Part shown: piece after piece, positions 48,011-59,230 of the stretch
How positions within the stretch are numbered: the first letter of the stretch is position 1
Layout: the number at the start of each line of letters is the position of its first letter
Assembly: GCA_030035585.1 (NCBI GenBank)
Contig: CM057464.1
Span: 27,545,465-27,609,464 of the forward strand
Reading direction: 5' to 3'
DNA length: 64,000 nucleotides
Source of the DNA: Dugong dugon
Taxonomy: Eukaryota > Chordata > Mammalia > Sirenia > Dugongidae
Position numbers and translations under genes: made by a program
Notes under the pieces: model-generated
Told to the model about the DNA's origin: nothing
The model's database searches: none
The model's input: only the letters and a program-made list of their open reading frames with translations

Positions 48011-50186
48011 AAGAGGATAATAGAGGGTTCTGTAACCCAACATACTCAGTTTCCCCTACTATTAACATTTACATTAGTATGGTATATTTGTTACAATTAG
48101 TGAACCGATGTTGTTAGTTATTATTAACTAAAGGCCATAGTTTATTCAGATCTCCTTTGTTTTATCTAATATCTTCTTCTATTCCAAGATCTCATCCATG
48201 GTACCACATTACATTTAGTTGTCATGTTTCCTTAGGCTCCTCTTGACTCTGACAGTTTCTCAGACTTTTTTTGTTTTGAGGAATACTAGTCAAGTATTTT
48301 GTAGGATGCCTCTCTATTGAAATATGTCTGGCATTTTTCTCTTGATTAGACTAGGGTTATGAGATTTTGGGAGGAAGACCACAAGGGTAAAGTACTATTT
48401 TCTTTATACCATATCAAGGGTACATGCAATTAACATGATCTGTCCCGTTGATGTTGACCTTGATCACCTGGATAAGGTAGTTTGTCATGTTCTTCCACTG
48501 TAAAGTTACTCTCTTTTTTCTGCCTTTCCATATTGTCCTGTTTAGTTGGAAGTCACAATGTGCCACCCACACTTAGCGAGTGGGGACTTATGCTCCCCTT
48601 CCTTGAGGATGGACTATCTACATACATTATTTAGAATTATTCTGCAATGAAAATTTGTCTCTTCTCCCCCACAATTTACTTATTTATTCAATTATTTGTT
48701 TATATCAGTACATACTCATGGATATTTATTTTATACTGATGTTACTTTATTTTATTGCTCAAGTGGTTCTAGGTTTGGTCATTTGGTCATTGGGAGCTCT
48801 TTCAATTGGTTCCGGTGTCTCTTTGACATAACCCCATCAATACAGGGTTTTTGTTGTTGTCTAACACTTCCGTATTTTCTGGCATTAAAAGATTTCCAAG
48901 CTCATCTTATATATTTCCTGCCCCAGGCCTAGAAACAGCCATTTCTCCAAAGTCCTTGGTTCCTTTATTGGAGAATGATATTCAAAGCCAAGATTGGGGT
49001 GCTCCTAATTTCTGCTCATTGCTATGGAGTGTCATTGCTTTTAGGCCCTTTCAGCTGACAGAGCAAGGAAATGTGTATGTTTACTAACCTGGGAATATAC
49101 ACATCTAAATATTTCTGTATGTATGCATCAATATCTATATTAAGCTAAACATGAGTTCATACTGATGTTCCCAATTCTAATCCATTATCACATGGATTGT
49201 TCTAGTGTCTTTTACTTGCTTATCTGTAAATTCCCTCTCCAGTAATGAGAAACCTGGGTCCTACCATCTGCCATCCGTTTATTTAATAGTTCAATTCCAG
49301 TATACATGTATAACGGTATCAGGATTACTAACCCACATCCTCATGAGCTTATCAACTCTATCAACTAGAGTACAGTGCTTATGTACAGTTCTTTTTTGCA
49401 TTTAGGCTTACAGATTCCACTCATTTCCAGAGGCATTTAGGTCAGCACTGTTCCCCCCCCACCCCCTTCAGTGAGATTGTTTCACACACTTGTAATACAA
49501 TTAGATTCTCTTGTTACAGTCTGCATTCCTTCCTGGGATCCCCTGACCTCTTAAATGATTTTTTTTTTTTTTTATTTGCCTACATTCAAGTTCACCCTTT
49601 GTGCTGTAAATATCTATGCGTTTTGATGACTGCACAATGTCATGTGTCCACCATTACAGTATCACACAGAATAGTTCACCATCTTAAAAATGTCTTGTGC
49701 TTCAAGTATTCTACCCTCCCCCCAACTCCTGGCAACCACTGATCTTTTTATTTCCTCTATAGTTTGCCTTTTCTGGGTGTCATATATCGGACTCAAAGTA
49801 TATTGCCTTTTTAGACTGGCTTCTTTCGTTTTACAGTATGCATTCAAGGTTCATCCATGTTTTTTCATGGCTTGATAAATAATTTCATTATATCACTGAA
49901 TATTATTCCATTGTATGGCTGTACCACAGTTTATCCACTCTCCTTTTGAAGAACATCTTGGTTGTCTCCAGTTATGGGTGATTATGAATAAAGTGACAGT
50001 AAACATTCATGTGCAGGCTTTTGTGTAGACATAAGTTTTCACTTTCTTTGGGTAAATACCTAGGAGCACGATTACTAGATCATATGGTGAGACTATGTTT
50101 ACCTTTGTAAGAAATTGCCAATCTGTCTTCCAAAGTGGCATTTTGCGTTTTGCAGCAATGAACTAGAATTCCTGGTGCTTCACATC

Positions 50187-50762
50187 TATCATGGATTGAA
50201 TTGTGTCCCCTCAAAATATGTGTCAACTTGGTTAGGCCATGAGTCCCAGTATTGTGTGGTTGTCCTCCATTTTGTGATCTGATGTAATTGTCCTATGTGT
50301 TGTAAATCCTAATCTCTGCCTGAGGTTAATGAGGCAAGATTAGGTTATGTCAAAGATGATTAAGATGATTAAAGGTGGGATGCAACACCCTTACTCAGGT
50401 TACAGCCCTGAGCTGATGTAAGAGGAGTTTCCCTGGGGTGTGGACTACATCACCTTTTATCTTACAAACGATAGAAGGAGAGAGAAGGGAGCAGAGAGGG
50501 ACCTCCTACCACCAAGAAAGAAGAACCAGGAGCAGAGTGTGTCCTTTGGACCTGGGGACCCTGTGCTGAGAAACTCTTAGACCCAGGGGAAGACTGATGA
50601 CAAGGACCTTTCCCCAGAGCTGACAGAGAGAGAAAGACTTCCCCTGGAGGTGGCACCCTGAATTTGGACTTCTAGTGTCCTAAACTGAGAGAATAAATTT
50701 CTGTTTGTTAAAGCCATCCATTTGTGGTATTTCTGTTATAGCAGCACTGGATAACTAAGACA
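50187..50762 (+). mobile_element. MaLR-like solo LTR
   Basis: TATCATGGATTGAATTGTGT start, AATAAA near 50693, end 'gataactaagaca'. Flanks ACATC (50182-50186) and ACACC (50763-50767), 4 of 5. Interrupts L1M. Confidence 0.88.
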
Positions 50763-50930
50763 ACACCCTCATTTGGCATTATCAGTTTTTGGATTTTAGC
50801 CATTCTAATAGATGTGTTAGCGTGTTATCTCGTTGTTTTAACTTGCAATTCCGTAATAATAAATAGTGTTGAACATCTGTTCGTATGCTTATTTGCCACT
50901 GGTAATCTTTGGTTAATATTTACTTTTTAT

Positions 50931-51868
50931 TTATTTGTTTTTTTAACTTTCCTAAATTGATTTTTTTCAATTTGCATGTGTCATTTATTTGATTTCCACT
51001 ACACCCCCTTCCCTCCCCCTGTCCCCCATGGATCTGTGACCTTTGGAAGCATTTTCCCGTCATTTTTCCATATGGTAATCAAACTCCTCATTGGCTTTCA
51101 CAGGGTACAGTAGTTGAATTTTCCCTCTTTGAACCATGGAATGCACACTTTATTCTTGGGATAGCATTCCCTTCATTAACTAGATTTTTATCGAGGCACT
51201 ATAGGTATTGGCCTTCACGGAGTTTACATTCCTGTGACTAGAACGCTGAACATCTTCCAATTTAAATACAAAATCAAAATAATCAAGTTAAGAAATTGTA
51301 GGTAGCATTTATAGACTGACGATTCTGAACGAGTTTTTTTTCCTTAGCCTTGTTTTCTTGGAGCTTAAGCCTTCTGGATTCCTCATTTATGAAGGTTAGT
51401 CTTTATTCAGGCTCCCTGCCCTGCTTGGGCCCAAAGCTTGGCCCACATTCCTACCTGGGCCTCTCCTTCAGCTCTGAACTTAGAAGCCCTGACTATTGGT
51501 TTCTGAAGATTCTCATGGTTTATGGTGGCAACAGGGCCTGAATAAAATTCTCACCTCATAGAGCTCTACCCACTCCTTTTTTTGAGGTCTAGGTTTTTAA
51601 TTTTTAAAATAAATTTCCAAAGCATCACTCTTTATGCTACATGCCATCAAAATAGTAAATCAATAATATTGTCTTTGCATCAATATAGTTATTTTCCTGT
51701 GATCTCTAGTGAACTATAATTTCAAAATCACTTGTTAGACACTTGCCTGGTTCCTACTAATCTCCAGAAGGAGACTAGGATGAAGAATTTTTAGGTGAAA
51801 AATCAGGGTGATAAAGATGAATTGCTTTTGGAGCTGACCTCCAATTAGCTTCTAGTTTAGATGATAAT
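50931..51868. other. Unassigned sequence with a short L2 piece
   Basis: 51195-51245 ('gcactataggtattggcctt', 'cacggagtttacattcctgt') looks like antisense L2. The rest is unrecognised. An open stretch at 51350-51541 has no domain. Confidence 0.35.
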
Positions 51869-51869
51869 T

Positions 51870-52074
51870 AAACCTGTTATCATGGAGTTGATTCCAACTC
51901 ATGGAGACCTCATGAGTTTCAGAGTAGAAATGAGCTCCACAGGATATTCTTGCCTGTGATCTTTATGGAAGCAGATGGCCAGGTCTTTCTTCTGCAGCAC
52001 CACTGGGTAGGTTCACACTGCCAATTTTTCAGGTAGTAGTTGAACACAAACTGTTTGCACCACCCAGGAACCTC
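51870..52074 (-). mobile_element. AfroSINE, antisense
   Basis: 'gagttgattccaactcatgg', 'ttgcctgtgatctttatgg', end 'tttgcaccacccaggaa'. Flanks AGATGATAATTA and AGACAATAACTA are a decayed duplication. Confidence 0.88.
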
Positions 52075-52185
52075 AGACAATAACTAAGCATCAAAAAACT
52101 ACAAGGCCAGGATTAGGGTGAGGGAAGTGCAGTACTTGCCTCAGGAGCAAAACATAAGAGGGTGCAAAAAAACTCAAAGTGCCCA

Positions 52186-52354
52186 AACCAAAAACCAAAC
52201 CCATTGCTGCTGAGTTGATTCTGACTCATAGCAACACTATATGACAGAGTAGAACTGCCCCATAGGGTGTCCAAGGAGCAGCTGGTGGATTCGAACTGCC
52301 GACATTTTTGGTTAGCAATGGAGCTCTTAACCACTGTGCCACCAGGGACCCCAA
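52186..52354 (-). mobile_element. AfroSINE, antisense
   Basis: 'cccattgctgctgagttgat', 'ccccatagggtgtccaagg', end 'cactgtgccaccaggga'. Confidence 0.92.
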
Positions 52355-52975
52355 AATGCCAAAAACTAAAAGAATAAATATCTTACTTCAACATTTAAAA
52401 AAAATCAAAATTAATGCAAAAAAATCCAAGATAATATCAAACTTTTAAATAAACAGAGGACAAAACATTGCCATGCTGAGCCACCTAACCTGAGGCAAAG
52501 GGAAAAATTTGCATACTTATATACATGTTTTTATACATTTTTTAACAGTTATTTTTTCCAGAGTATTAAAGTACTTGACAAAATAATCAAAAATTGAAAA
52601 ATAGGTATATTAAAACTCATATTACTTTAATTTAAATATTTATTTGTACCTAAAAGACAATTTCTTATCATTTTATGTCCTTGGTTTAATGGAACAAAAC
52701 TTATCAATAATATTTTTAAAAGCTTACTTTTTAAATGAGCCATTTAATGAAGTACAAAAAAACAGGTGCCCATTTTTCCTTTTGCCTCAGACTTTGCACA
52801 GAACTGGAAAACAAACCAGTGTATTTAGATGTAGTTAGTCCTACCGGCTTTATACAGGTCATGGAACAGCTTGGACTCTAACACAGAACTTTTGCTGAGT
52901 ACTTCATTCAACCTGGTAAAACAAAATGTTTAGAGAAGTTTTCCTTTTACATTTTAGACTAATTACTCCAGGAAT
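52355..52975. other. Unassigned AT-rich sequence
   Basis: No gene or repeat recognised. Confidence 0.4.
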
Positions 52976-53160
52976 TGCCCAGTGCTACTCAGCTGTTAAT
53001 CAAAAGGTCTGTGGTTTGAACCCACTAGCTGCTCCGTGGGAGAAAGATGTGACAGTCTGCTTCCGTAAAGATTACAGCCTTGGAAACCATATGGGGCAGT
53101 TCTACTCTGCCCTGTAGGGTCACTGTGAGTCAGAATCGACTCAGTGGCAATGGGTTTGGT
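52976..53160 (+). mobile_element. AfroSINE, sense
   Basis: Head partly lost; 'cagctgttaatcaaaaggtc', 'gcagtctgcttccgtaaaga', end 'cgactcagtggcaatgggt'. Confidence 0.92.
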
Positions 53161-54344
53161 CTTTTGGATTTGGTACTTTGGCTTTGTGTCAGATTTATGT
53201 ACTTATAAGAACAAAGCTAAAACAATAAATCATGAGGCTTAGAATGCATTCCTTCCTATTGAATACTTTTTAATTATGTTTTGGAAATATTTCAAGTCTA
53301 CTGTGAACCGAATTACCAGGGATTTGGGACAGAAATGATAGTGAGATCTACTTTGAGGAGACTACGGATTTATACCTTTATCTGTTTAAAATTGAAAATA
53401 GCTTCTCTGTTATTCTCTAGCCTGGTATTTGCTTTTTTATAAATTATTTTTATCCCCTGTTTAAGAAATTTGCAGCACTTCTAAAAATGAAAGTGAAAAT
53501 GCCACAAATGTGCTTGGGCTCCAAATCAACGTTAACATACAAAGAGAATTCCGGCCACTTTTGGTTTGGAATCGAGTGCAAAATTAAACAACCTACACCT
53601 TGATTTCATATCATGAATGAGTGATAAAAAAATTTTTTTTTGAAACTTCTGTTGGCAAAATTTACATTCCATTATGATTCAGAATTGCATTATAGAGATA
53701 GTGTGTTTAGAAATGGGGATTTGAGAAGAGTCACATCTGTAGTTTCCTTGAAAAACTACAAAATAATCACAATTTGCTGCTGGAGCATTTGTCAATTATT
53801 AAAACTGAGTACAGTGGGAGAGATAGGCAGATGTTTCTGAAGATAAACTATGTGAAAGGTGGTTGGCTAAGTCGTGGAGATAGAAAACTGGAGAAGACAT
53901 AGAGTGCTTTAAAAAGCGCCACCTATAACTAAGTAAACAGGGCAGTGTGCCAGGCACACTGTGTTACAGTCTTCTATAAGTCGTGATGCACACTGAGTAG
54001 TGATAGGCTTCACCTGAGGGGACCTAGAAGGTGCAACCCAGGAGGCAATAATTGATTTATATTTTGAACCTCAAAGGTGACAGTGACATGTAAAAGGAGA
54101 AGGAACTGCCTTTCAGACAGAAGAGAATCCAGGTGAAAAGGTACGGAAGTGGAGGGAAAGCCTAGTGGGTTCTCAGAACTGAACGTTATGTTGGGCTTCT
54201 AAAAGAGGTGTAGTAGGAGGAAGCAACATCAGCGGAAATGGTAAGTGAACACATCCTCTCGCCTTGTGGGAGCACATTAACAACAGAAGCTGAAAGAGCA
54301 GTTGTCGTCCTTTGGAAATACCCAGGAAGAGTTGCTGACAGACT
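53161..54344. other. Sequence upstream of CMAH coding exons
   Basis: Mostly unrecognised, non-repetitive sequence. A possible acceptor ('aacaacag' ending 54286) and a possible donor ('aaatggtaagtg' near 54236-54247) could bound untranslated CMAH exons, but nothing proves it. Confidence 0.35.
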
Positions 54345-54352
54345 ATGGGCAG
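54345..54352 (+). CDS. CMAH: Candidate start exon of CMAH (ATGGGCAG, GC donor)
   Basis: The next exon (54805) starts with the last base of a split codon and has no in-frame ATG after its acceptor, so the start codon must lie upstream. ATGGGCAG here encodes Met-Gly and two bases of Ser. Joined to the C at 54805 it gives M-G-S, the N-terminus I recall for primate CMAH. The start context is good (A at -3, G at +4: ACTATGG). The donor is GCAAGT, the classic strong GC-AG form. The intron would be 452 bases, of which 206 are an AfroSINE. The 5' limit of the exon may be 54287. Phase and protein agree, but transcript evidence is lacking. Confidence 0.55.
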
Positions 54353-54473
54353 GCAAGTGAGGGGGCATTAGTTTTACAGGAAATTGAAGAGGGACATTCA
54401 ACAAGTAGGATCTACATTTAAATGAGGGGAAAAAGTGCACCATCAGGTAGCCACCAAGCCTGGTACCTGGAGG

Positions 54474-54679
54474 AAAACCAAAACAAAACCTGTTGCCGTC
54501 AAGTCAATTCCGACTCATGGCTATTCCATGTGTTACAGAGTAGACCTGCTCTACGGGTTTTCTTGGCTGTAATCTTTATGGAAGCAGGTGGCCAGGCCTT
54601 TCTTCCATGTCACTGCTGGGTGGGGTTGAACCGCCAACCTTTAAGTTAGTAGTTGAGCGCAAATCGTTTGCACCATCCT
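54474..54679 (-). mobile_element. AfroSINE in the putative first coding intron of CMAH
   Basis: 'gttgccgtcaagtcaattcc', 'ttttcttggctgtaatcttt', end 'cgtttgcaccatcc'. Flanks TGGTACCTGGAGG (54461-54473) and TGGTACTTGGAGG (54680-54692), 12 of 13. Confidence 0.93.
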
Positions 54680-54804
54680 TGGTACTTGGAGGGAAGCTAC
54701 TTAAATATTTCAATGAAAAATATTTGAGCTGTCAGTTTCAAATGATTATCTCTTGATACCTAGCGTTACTAATGTTTCCCCTCAAAATGTTTGCGTTTCA
54801 ATAG

Positions 54805-55008
54805 CACGGAACAAACAACTGAGATCCTGTTGCGCCTATCACCTGCTGAAGCTGACAATCTCAAGGAAGGAATTAATTTTTTGCAAAATAAGTGCACTGG
54901 CAAAGGCTACATCTTATACAAGAATAAAAGCTGCCTGAAGGCATGCAAGAATCTGTGCAAGCATCAAGGAGGCCTGTTCATAAAAGACATGGAAGACTTA
55001 GATGGAAG
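54805..55008 (+). CDS. CMAH: CMAH coding exon, N-terminal Rieske half
   Basis: CMAH hydroxylates CMP-Neu5Ac to CMP-Neu5Gc in the cytosol, using cytochrome b5 and a Rieske [2Fe-2S] centre. This 204-base exon follows an AG acceptor ('gcgtttcaatag') and ends at the donor 'gtacca' (55009). It carries one base of a split codon at the left and two at the right. The translation starts T-E-Q-T-T-E-I-L-L and ends M-E-D-L-D-G-R with the next exon, which fits mammalian CMAH closely along its length. The first Rieske ligand pair C-K-H is at 54956-54964. No stop or frameshift. A TTG at 54791 in the same frame lies upstream of the acceptor and is not the start. Confidence 0.95.
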
Positions 55009-56077
55009 GTACCAAAAGTCCTTTTCTTTCTCACTGGTGACCTTTTGTAATTAGACTTGGCAGGAAATGTGCTTATTTAGAAAATTTAAATGAAGCCGAT
55101 CCATGAATGTTCTTCCCCTACTAAATTTCATAACTTTTTCTCTTGCTTGTTTAGGGCATCTCCATGCTCTCAAAATTTCATAACCTTTACTTAATTTTCC
55201 TCTCTCATAAGAATTCTCATTTAGAATTTATTCTTAGCTTGCTAAATAGTAAAGCTTCTAGGGTACATGTGTGAGAGTGTATGCGCATGTGTGTGGAGAG
55301 AGCAGGCATTTACCTGGTTTTGTATTCAGACTCAAGACTGCTAGGTTTTCTTTCTCTCTTACCCAGAAGTGTGTGTGTGGAGGAGTAATGTGGTGGGGAG
55401 CACTTTACCAAACCCTCGTAGCAGATGATATTTTCCTGGCTGGCTAGTAGTAATTGAAAAAAAAAAAAAAAAAAAAACAGAAATGGCCCAGCCCCAACAG
55501 TCCCTGCCCTGAACAGTAACTCTTCCTATCATTGTGCCTCTCCCACTTGTCAGGAGTTAACACTTGCATATAGATCAGCTCCACCAGGGCTGTTAAGTGC
55601 AGGAGCAATACCAGAACAGGATTTTATCATTTTGTTTTTAACAACTGCCCAGGAGACAGCAACACTGCCTGTCAGAGCCAGGGAGAGTTCTTGAGCGAAT
55701 GCTTTGTTGGTCTCATTCTCAACACCAGCAGCGTGTGAGTGGTTGGCTGAACCTTTCAAACTCACTTCAGCCTATCTTGACCTATGTGGTTTTAGTCACT
55801 TGGGCGTTGTGTTTTCTTCTTCCGCTGTGGTGTCAATCTTATTCCTTAGGTCATTTGTAGGCAGTTTAGTGCTACTGCACTCAGAAGGAGCTGGGTAGTT
55901 GTCCAAGAATTTCCTGTTATAATTGTAGAGCATTCAATAACCCAAGTCTAGAATGTTTTCACATCTGCACCCAGATTTGCTTAATTGCATGCTTAGTTTC
56001 AGGGCCCAGTCCCACATATTATTAGATTTTTAAATGTTGGCCACTGTTGCACCTGCGGCTTCCTTGGCCCTTCAAAT

Positions 56078-56145
56078 AGGGTTGCTAGATTTAGCAAATA
56101 AAAATACAGGGTGCCCAGTGAAATTTGAATTTCAGATAAACAATG

Positions 56146-56190
<45 letters not shown>

Positions 56191-56228
56191 AATATGTCCC
56201 AAGTGGGACATACTTTAGCTAGCAACTC
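56078..56228. mobile_element. Palindromic MITE, right arm mostly replaced by (TA)n
   Basis: Left arm 'agggttgctagatttagcaa ... gaatttcagataaacaa' matches the copy at 57762. The centre is an AT run (56149-56184) and only the outer ~25 bases of the right arm remain ('gctagcaactct'). Confidence 0.75.
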
Positions 56229-56484
56229 TAAGAGACTAGGTAATTTGCTGACAGCCCTATTTTGATGTTGTTCCATCTTCTCAGTGGATTCAAGTCACGG
56301 AAGCCACAGACCTAGTTCCATCACTGGTCAACTTCTGCCACCACTAGAGGACATTGAGGTTTTCTCTTCTAAGTATTGCTGGCTTTCTTCTCTTCTGTGA
56401 TCTCCAGTCTGCTTCTCCTTGGTGGGCTGTTTCACACAGTGTCCACGTAGCCAGCCATTTAAGGGAGGTGTATAGCTTTGATCG

Positions 56485-56700
56485 CTTGTCCTAGACTGCC
56501 TGGTTTAGAAGCCTGGCTCTTCCACTTTCCAGCTCAGTAAACTTGGGCAAGTTTCTTAAACTTTCTGTGTCTCAGTCTTCTCATCTGTAAAACGAAGATG
56601 ATAATATTACCTACTTAGTAGGGTTGCTGAGAGGACGAAATAGTTTCAAACACATAAAGCACTTAAGAAAATGCCTGTCATGTGTTAATTACTTTTACTA
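56485..56700 (+). repeat. MIR SINE, sense
   Basis: Core and tail text of MIR: 'gaagcctggctcttccactt', 'cttgggcaagtttcttaaac', 'tcatctgtaaaacgaagatg', 'tgctgagaggacgaaatag'. Confidence 0.85.
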
Positions 56701-57761
56701 CTATTATTATGCCAGGAGCTTCATGTGCCACTTAGGTACAGGTAGCTTATTTAAAGGAACTCAGATTTTTTTTTTTTTTTAATATCTAATTTGTTCATCT
56801 TAATATGGTGATTGTTTTACCACACACTGGCCTTTCTCTCCTTAATCTAAAACTTTGGTGGTGATTGATCCCAATTTCACCCTATTGTGATGCCAGTCTA
56901 ACCTGGAGATAATACTCTCTTAGCTCTCTTGGACATGAGGAAACAGGCTCTCCCAGCTTTAGTCCCAGATGCAACTCACCAAAAATTTATGCGCTGAAAC
57001 TGCATGCGCTTTACACACTACCCCTCCCCCTGCCTCTTCAAATTTGGTTGCTTCTGCTTGGGTTCTCAGTGCAGCAATTTATCTGAACAATCTCTCTTTT
57101 CCAGGATACCATCAAGAACAAAGACCTACCTGTTATACACTACCTGCCTCAGTCATTTTGCTTTTTGGCAAATAACTAAGATCAGCAAATCTCATAGGCT
57201 GTGGTTCTCAATTTTTAAGTTTTAATGATTTTTTATTAACTCAACTGCTTGTAAAACGCTTGCCTCCCTCTAGTCTACCTGCCACCCATGAGCATAGGAT
57301 CCTGCCACAATTTCCCCTTCCATGGCCCAGCATGCTGAAAGCCTGCTGTTGGCAACCCATCAATCAGAAGGGAGGTGTCATAAAATAATCGTCCATAAAT
57401 TGAAGTATGGGATATGCATTTTGCCTTATAACTAGAAAAGACATTTAAAAAAAGTTATGTCTATAATGAAGCTCGGGAAAATTACCATGATTCACTTACA
57501 CGTTAAAGTAGACGTTTTAGTTAAAAAAAAAAATCTAATGTTTCTGATTTGAGACATATTTCTCCATATATCTTTACAAATACTTATTTTTAACACTTAA
57601 AAGAAAACTCACAGGAAACTGTACCAAAACAAAGAGAAGAAACTGAAACTTCTATACTCCACCTCCCACTCTCACGTACTTCACACCTCTCAAAGTCCTG
57701 ATAAGAAATGGAAAAATACTAAGCACCCTGTTTTGTTAAAATCTGATTCTCACTCTGAAAT

Positions 57762-57951
57762 AGAGTTGCCCGGTTTAGCATATAAAAATACAGGGCACTC
57801 AGTTAAATTTGAATTATAGATAAACAACAAATACTTTTTCAGTATAAGTATGCCACAAATATTGTATAGGACACACTTATATTGAAAATTATTCATTGTT
57901 TACCTGAAATTCAAATTTAACTGGGCATCCTGTATCTTGTCTGGCAACCCT
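57762..57951. mobile_element. Palindromic MITE, near-complete, 190 bp
   Basis: The arms 57762-57851 and 57862-57951 are inverted copies: 'ttaaatttgaattatagata' pairs with 'acctgaaattcaaatttaac', and 'agagttgcccgg' pairs with 'ctggcaaccct'. The whole element can fold as a single hairpin with a ~10-base loop. Non-coding. Same family as 56078. Confidence 0.85.
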
Positions 57952-58034
57952 GATAAGAAACCTTAAACTGTAAGAGAATTTTTTCTCTTTAGAAAATGAA
58001 AACTTTAGTCTAACAGTGTTCTTTATTAGGGAGG

Positions 58035-58232
58035 GGTCAAGGGTTAAAGTAGAGGGTCAGCAAAAAAGAGGAAGACCCTCAACGAGACGTATTGACACAG
58101 TGGTTGCAACAGTGGGCTCAAGCGTAACAGCGATTGTGAGAATGGCGCAGGACTGGGCAGTGTTTCGTTCTGTTGTACATGGGGTCACTGAGTCGGAACC
58201 CACTTGAAGGCACCTAACAACAACAGCAAGGG
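58035..58232 (+). mobile_element. RTE LINE 3' end
   Basis: Matches the last ~190 bases of the RTE at 9115-11413: 'agagggtcagcaaaaaagag', 'gtgggctcaagcgtaac', 'ggcgcaggactgggcag', tail 'cctaacaacaacagc'. It lies 365 bases upstream of the 92-bp exon. Confidence 0.9.
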
Positions 58233-58597
58233 TTGCAGAGTGATTGTAAATCATAGACACGTATTCTGTATCACATTCCTTCCTTGTATTGGCCCCAGTT
58301 GGATTTCAGCTAGCTTAGCTTTTGTAAGAGACCCATTCCTGAAGACTACTTTATTCTGTTGATCTCTGACGTGTCGTTTTGTGACATAGAGTTTACTGTC
58401 ATTTTTTAAATCACTTCCTATTAATGATTAGTCTATATTTCCTGGGATGTTTGGGCACTAGTGCTCTTAGTAGTTTTCCTTTCATGCACTTCTTATTCAT
58501 CCAGCTAATTTAATTTCATCACACAAATAATACATGTAAGCCTAATCAGGATGAATTTTTGTAATTTTAATAATCTGAAGTACAATTTTTCCTCCAG

Positions 58598-58689
58598 GTC
58601 TGTTAGATGCACAAAGCACAATTGGAAGTTAGATGTGAGCACCATGAAATACATCAATCCTCCAGGAAGCTTCTGCCAAGATGAGCTGG
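58598..58689 (+). CDS. CMAH: CMAH 92-bp exon, second Rieske half
   Basis: Bounded by acceptor 'cctccag' and donor 'gtaaat' (58690). Exactly 92 bases: one base completes the Arg codon from the previous exon, 30 codons follow, and one base is left over. The second Rieske ligand pair C-T-K-H is at 58608-58619. With C-K-H in the previous exon and 18 residues between, it completes the C-x-H / C-x2-H site. The motif M-K-Y-I-N-P-P-G-S-F-C-Q-D-E-L is as in other mammals. This is the exon that is deleted in humans, where its loss inactivates the gene. Here it is present with no stop. Later exons lie beyond the window. Confidence 0.96.
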
Positions 58690-58859
58690 GTAAATACCAT
58701 TAATATTGATACACACATTCTGTTCTGATTGTCATCAGGGTTCTTCTTGTCAACTTGTTTCTAATCGCACTTGAAGCTTTGGGTACGTTCTGATTTTAAA
58801 CTGTGGGTATAAGATTTTATTTTATTTTTCCATAACTAACATTAAACATTTAAACAGAA
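58690..58859 (+). other. CMAH: Start of the next CMAH intron
   Basis: Follows the donor at 58690. No further CMAH exon was recognised up to base 64000, so this intron is longer than 5.3 kb. Confidence 0.7.
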
Positions 58860-59230
58860 GTTTTCTGCAAAAGATCATTCATTCATTTGTTCGGCAATTA
58901 TTTGTTGAGACTTTCCCATGTAAAAACATAAACCAAAAACCAAACTTGTTGCCATTGAGTCAATTCTGACTCAAAGCAACGCTATAGGACAGAGTAGAAC
59001 TGCCCCATAGGGTTTCCAAGGAGTGGCTGGTGGATTCGAACTGCCCACATTTGATTAGTAGCCGAGCTCTTAACCACTGTACCACCAGGGCTCCATGTAA
59101 GCATAGTGCTGGCTATTAATAGATATAAAGATGGATAAGATAGTCCTTAGTATAAATGAGATTAGATTTACATGAAGCAGTGGCTAAGACAAATCTGGAA
59201 ACAACTAAGATCAGGAATGCTATGATAGGT
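58860..59230 (-). repeat. L2 LINE tail, antisense, split by a SINE
   Basis: 'tcattcattcatttgttcgg' and 'tatttgttgagactttccc' left of the SINE, 'gcatagtgctggctattaat' right of it. Confidence 0.5.
58931..59092 (-). mobile_element. AfroSINE, antisense
   Basis: 'cttgttgccattgagtcaat', 'ccccatagggtttccaagg', end 'cactgtaccaccaggg'. Flanks CATGTAAAAACATA and CATGTAAGCATA are a near duplication. Confidence 0.93.

Larger units (their letters stand above)
47765..50930 (-). repeat. L1M 3'UTR and ORF2 end, antisense
   Basis: 'agactttattttttagaaca' and 'gttttagatgtacagaaaaa' start the antisense tail. 'ctcccaactcctggcaacc'-type text lies near 49725, and 'gggtaaatacctaggagca' near 50052 precedes ORF2. 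Split by an AfroSINE and a MaLR-like LTR; L1 text resumes at 50768 with 'ctcatttggcattatcag'. Confidence 0.65.
55009..58597 (+). other. CMAH: CMAH intron, 3589 bases
   Basis: GT...AG intron between the two clear coding exons. Contents: a poly-A run near 55457-55478, two palindromic MITE copies (56078, 57762), a MIR (56485) and an RTE tail (58035). The rest (55020-56077, 56700-57761, 58233-58590) holds no recognised gene or repeat. The acceptor 'tttttcctccag' has a good pyrimidine tract. Confidence 0.85.

Noticed and set aside
54791-55054. Open frame starting at TTG as the CMAH start
   Set aside because: The TTG lies before the splice acceptor at 54803-54804 and is not an ATG. Protein similarity begins after the acceptor.
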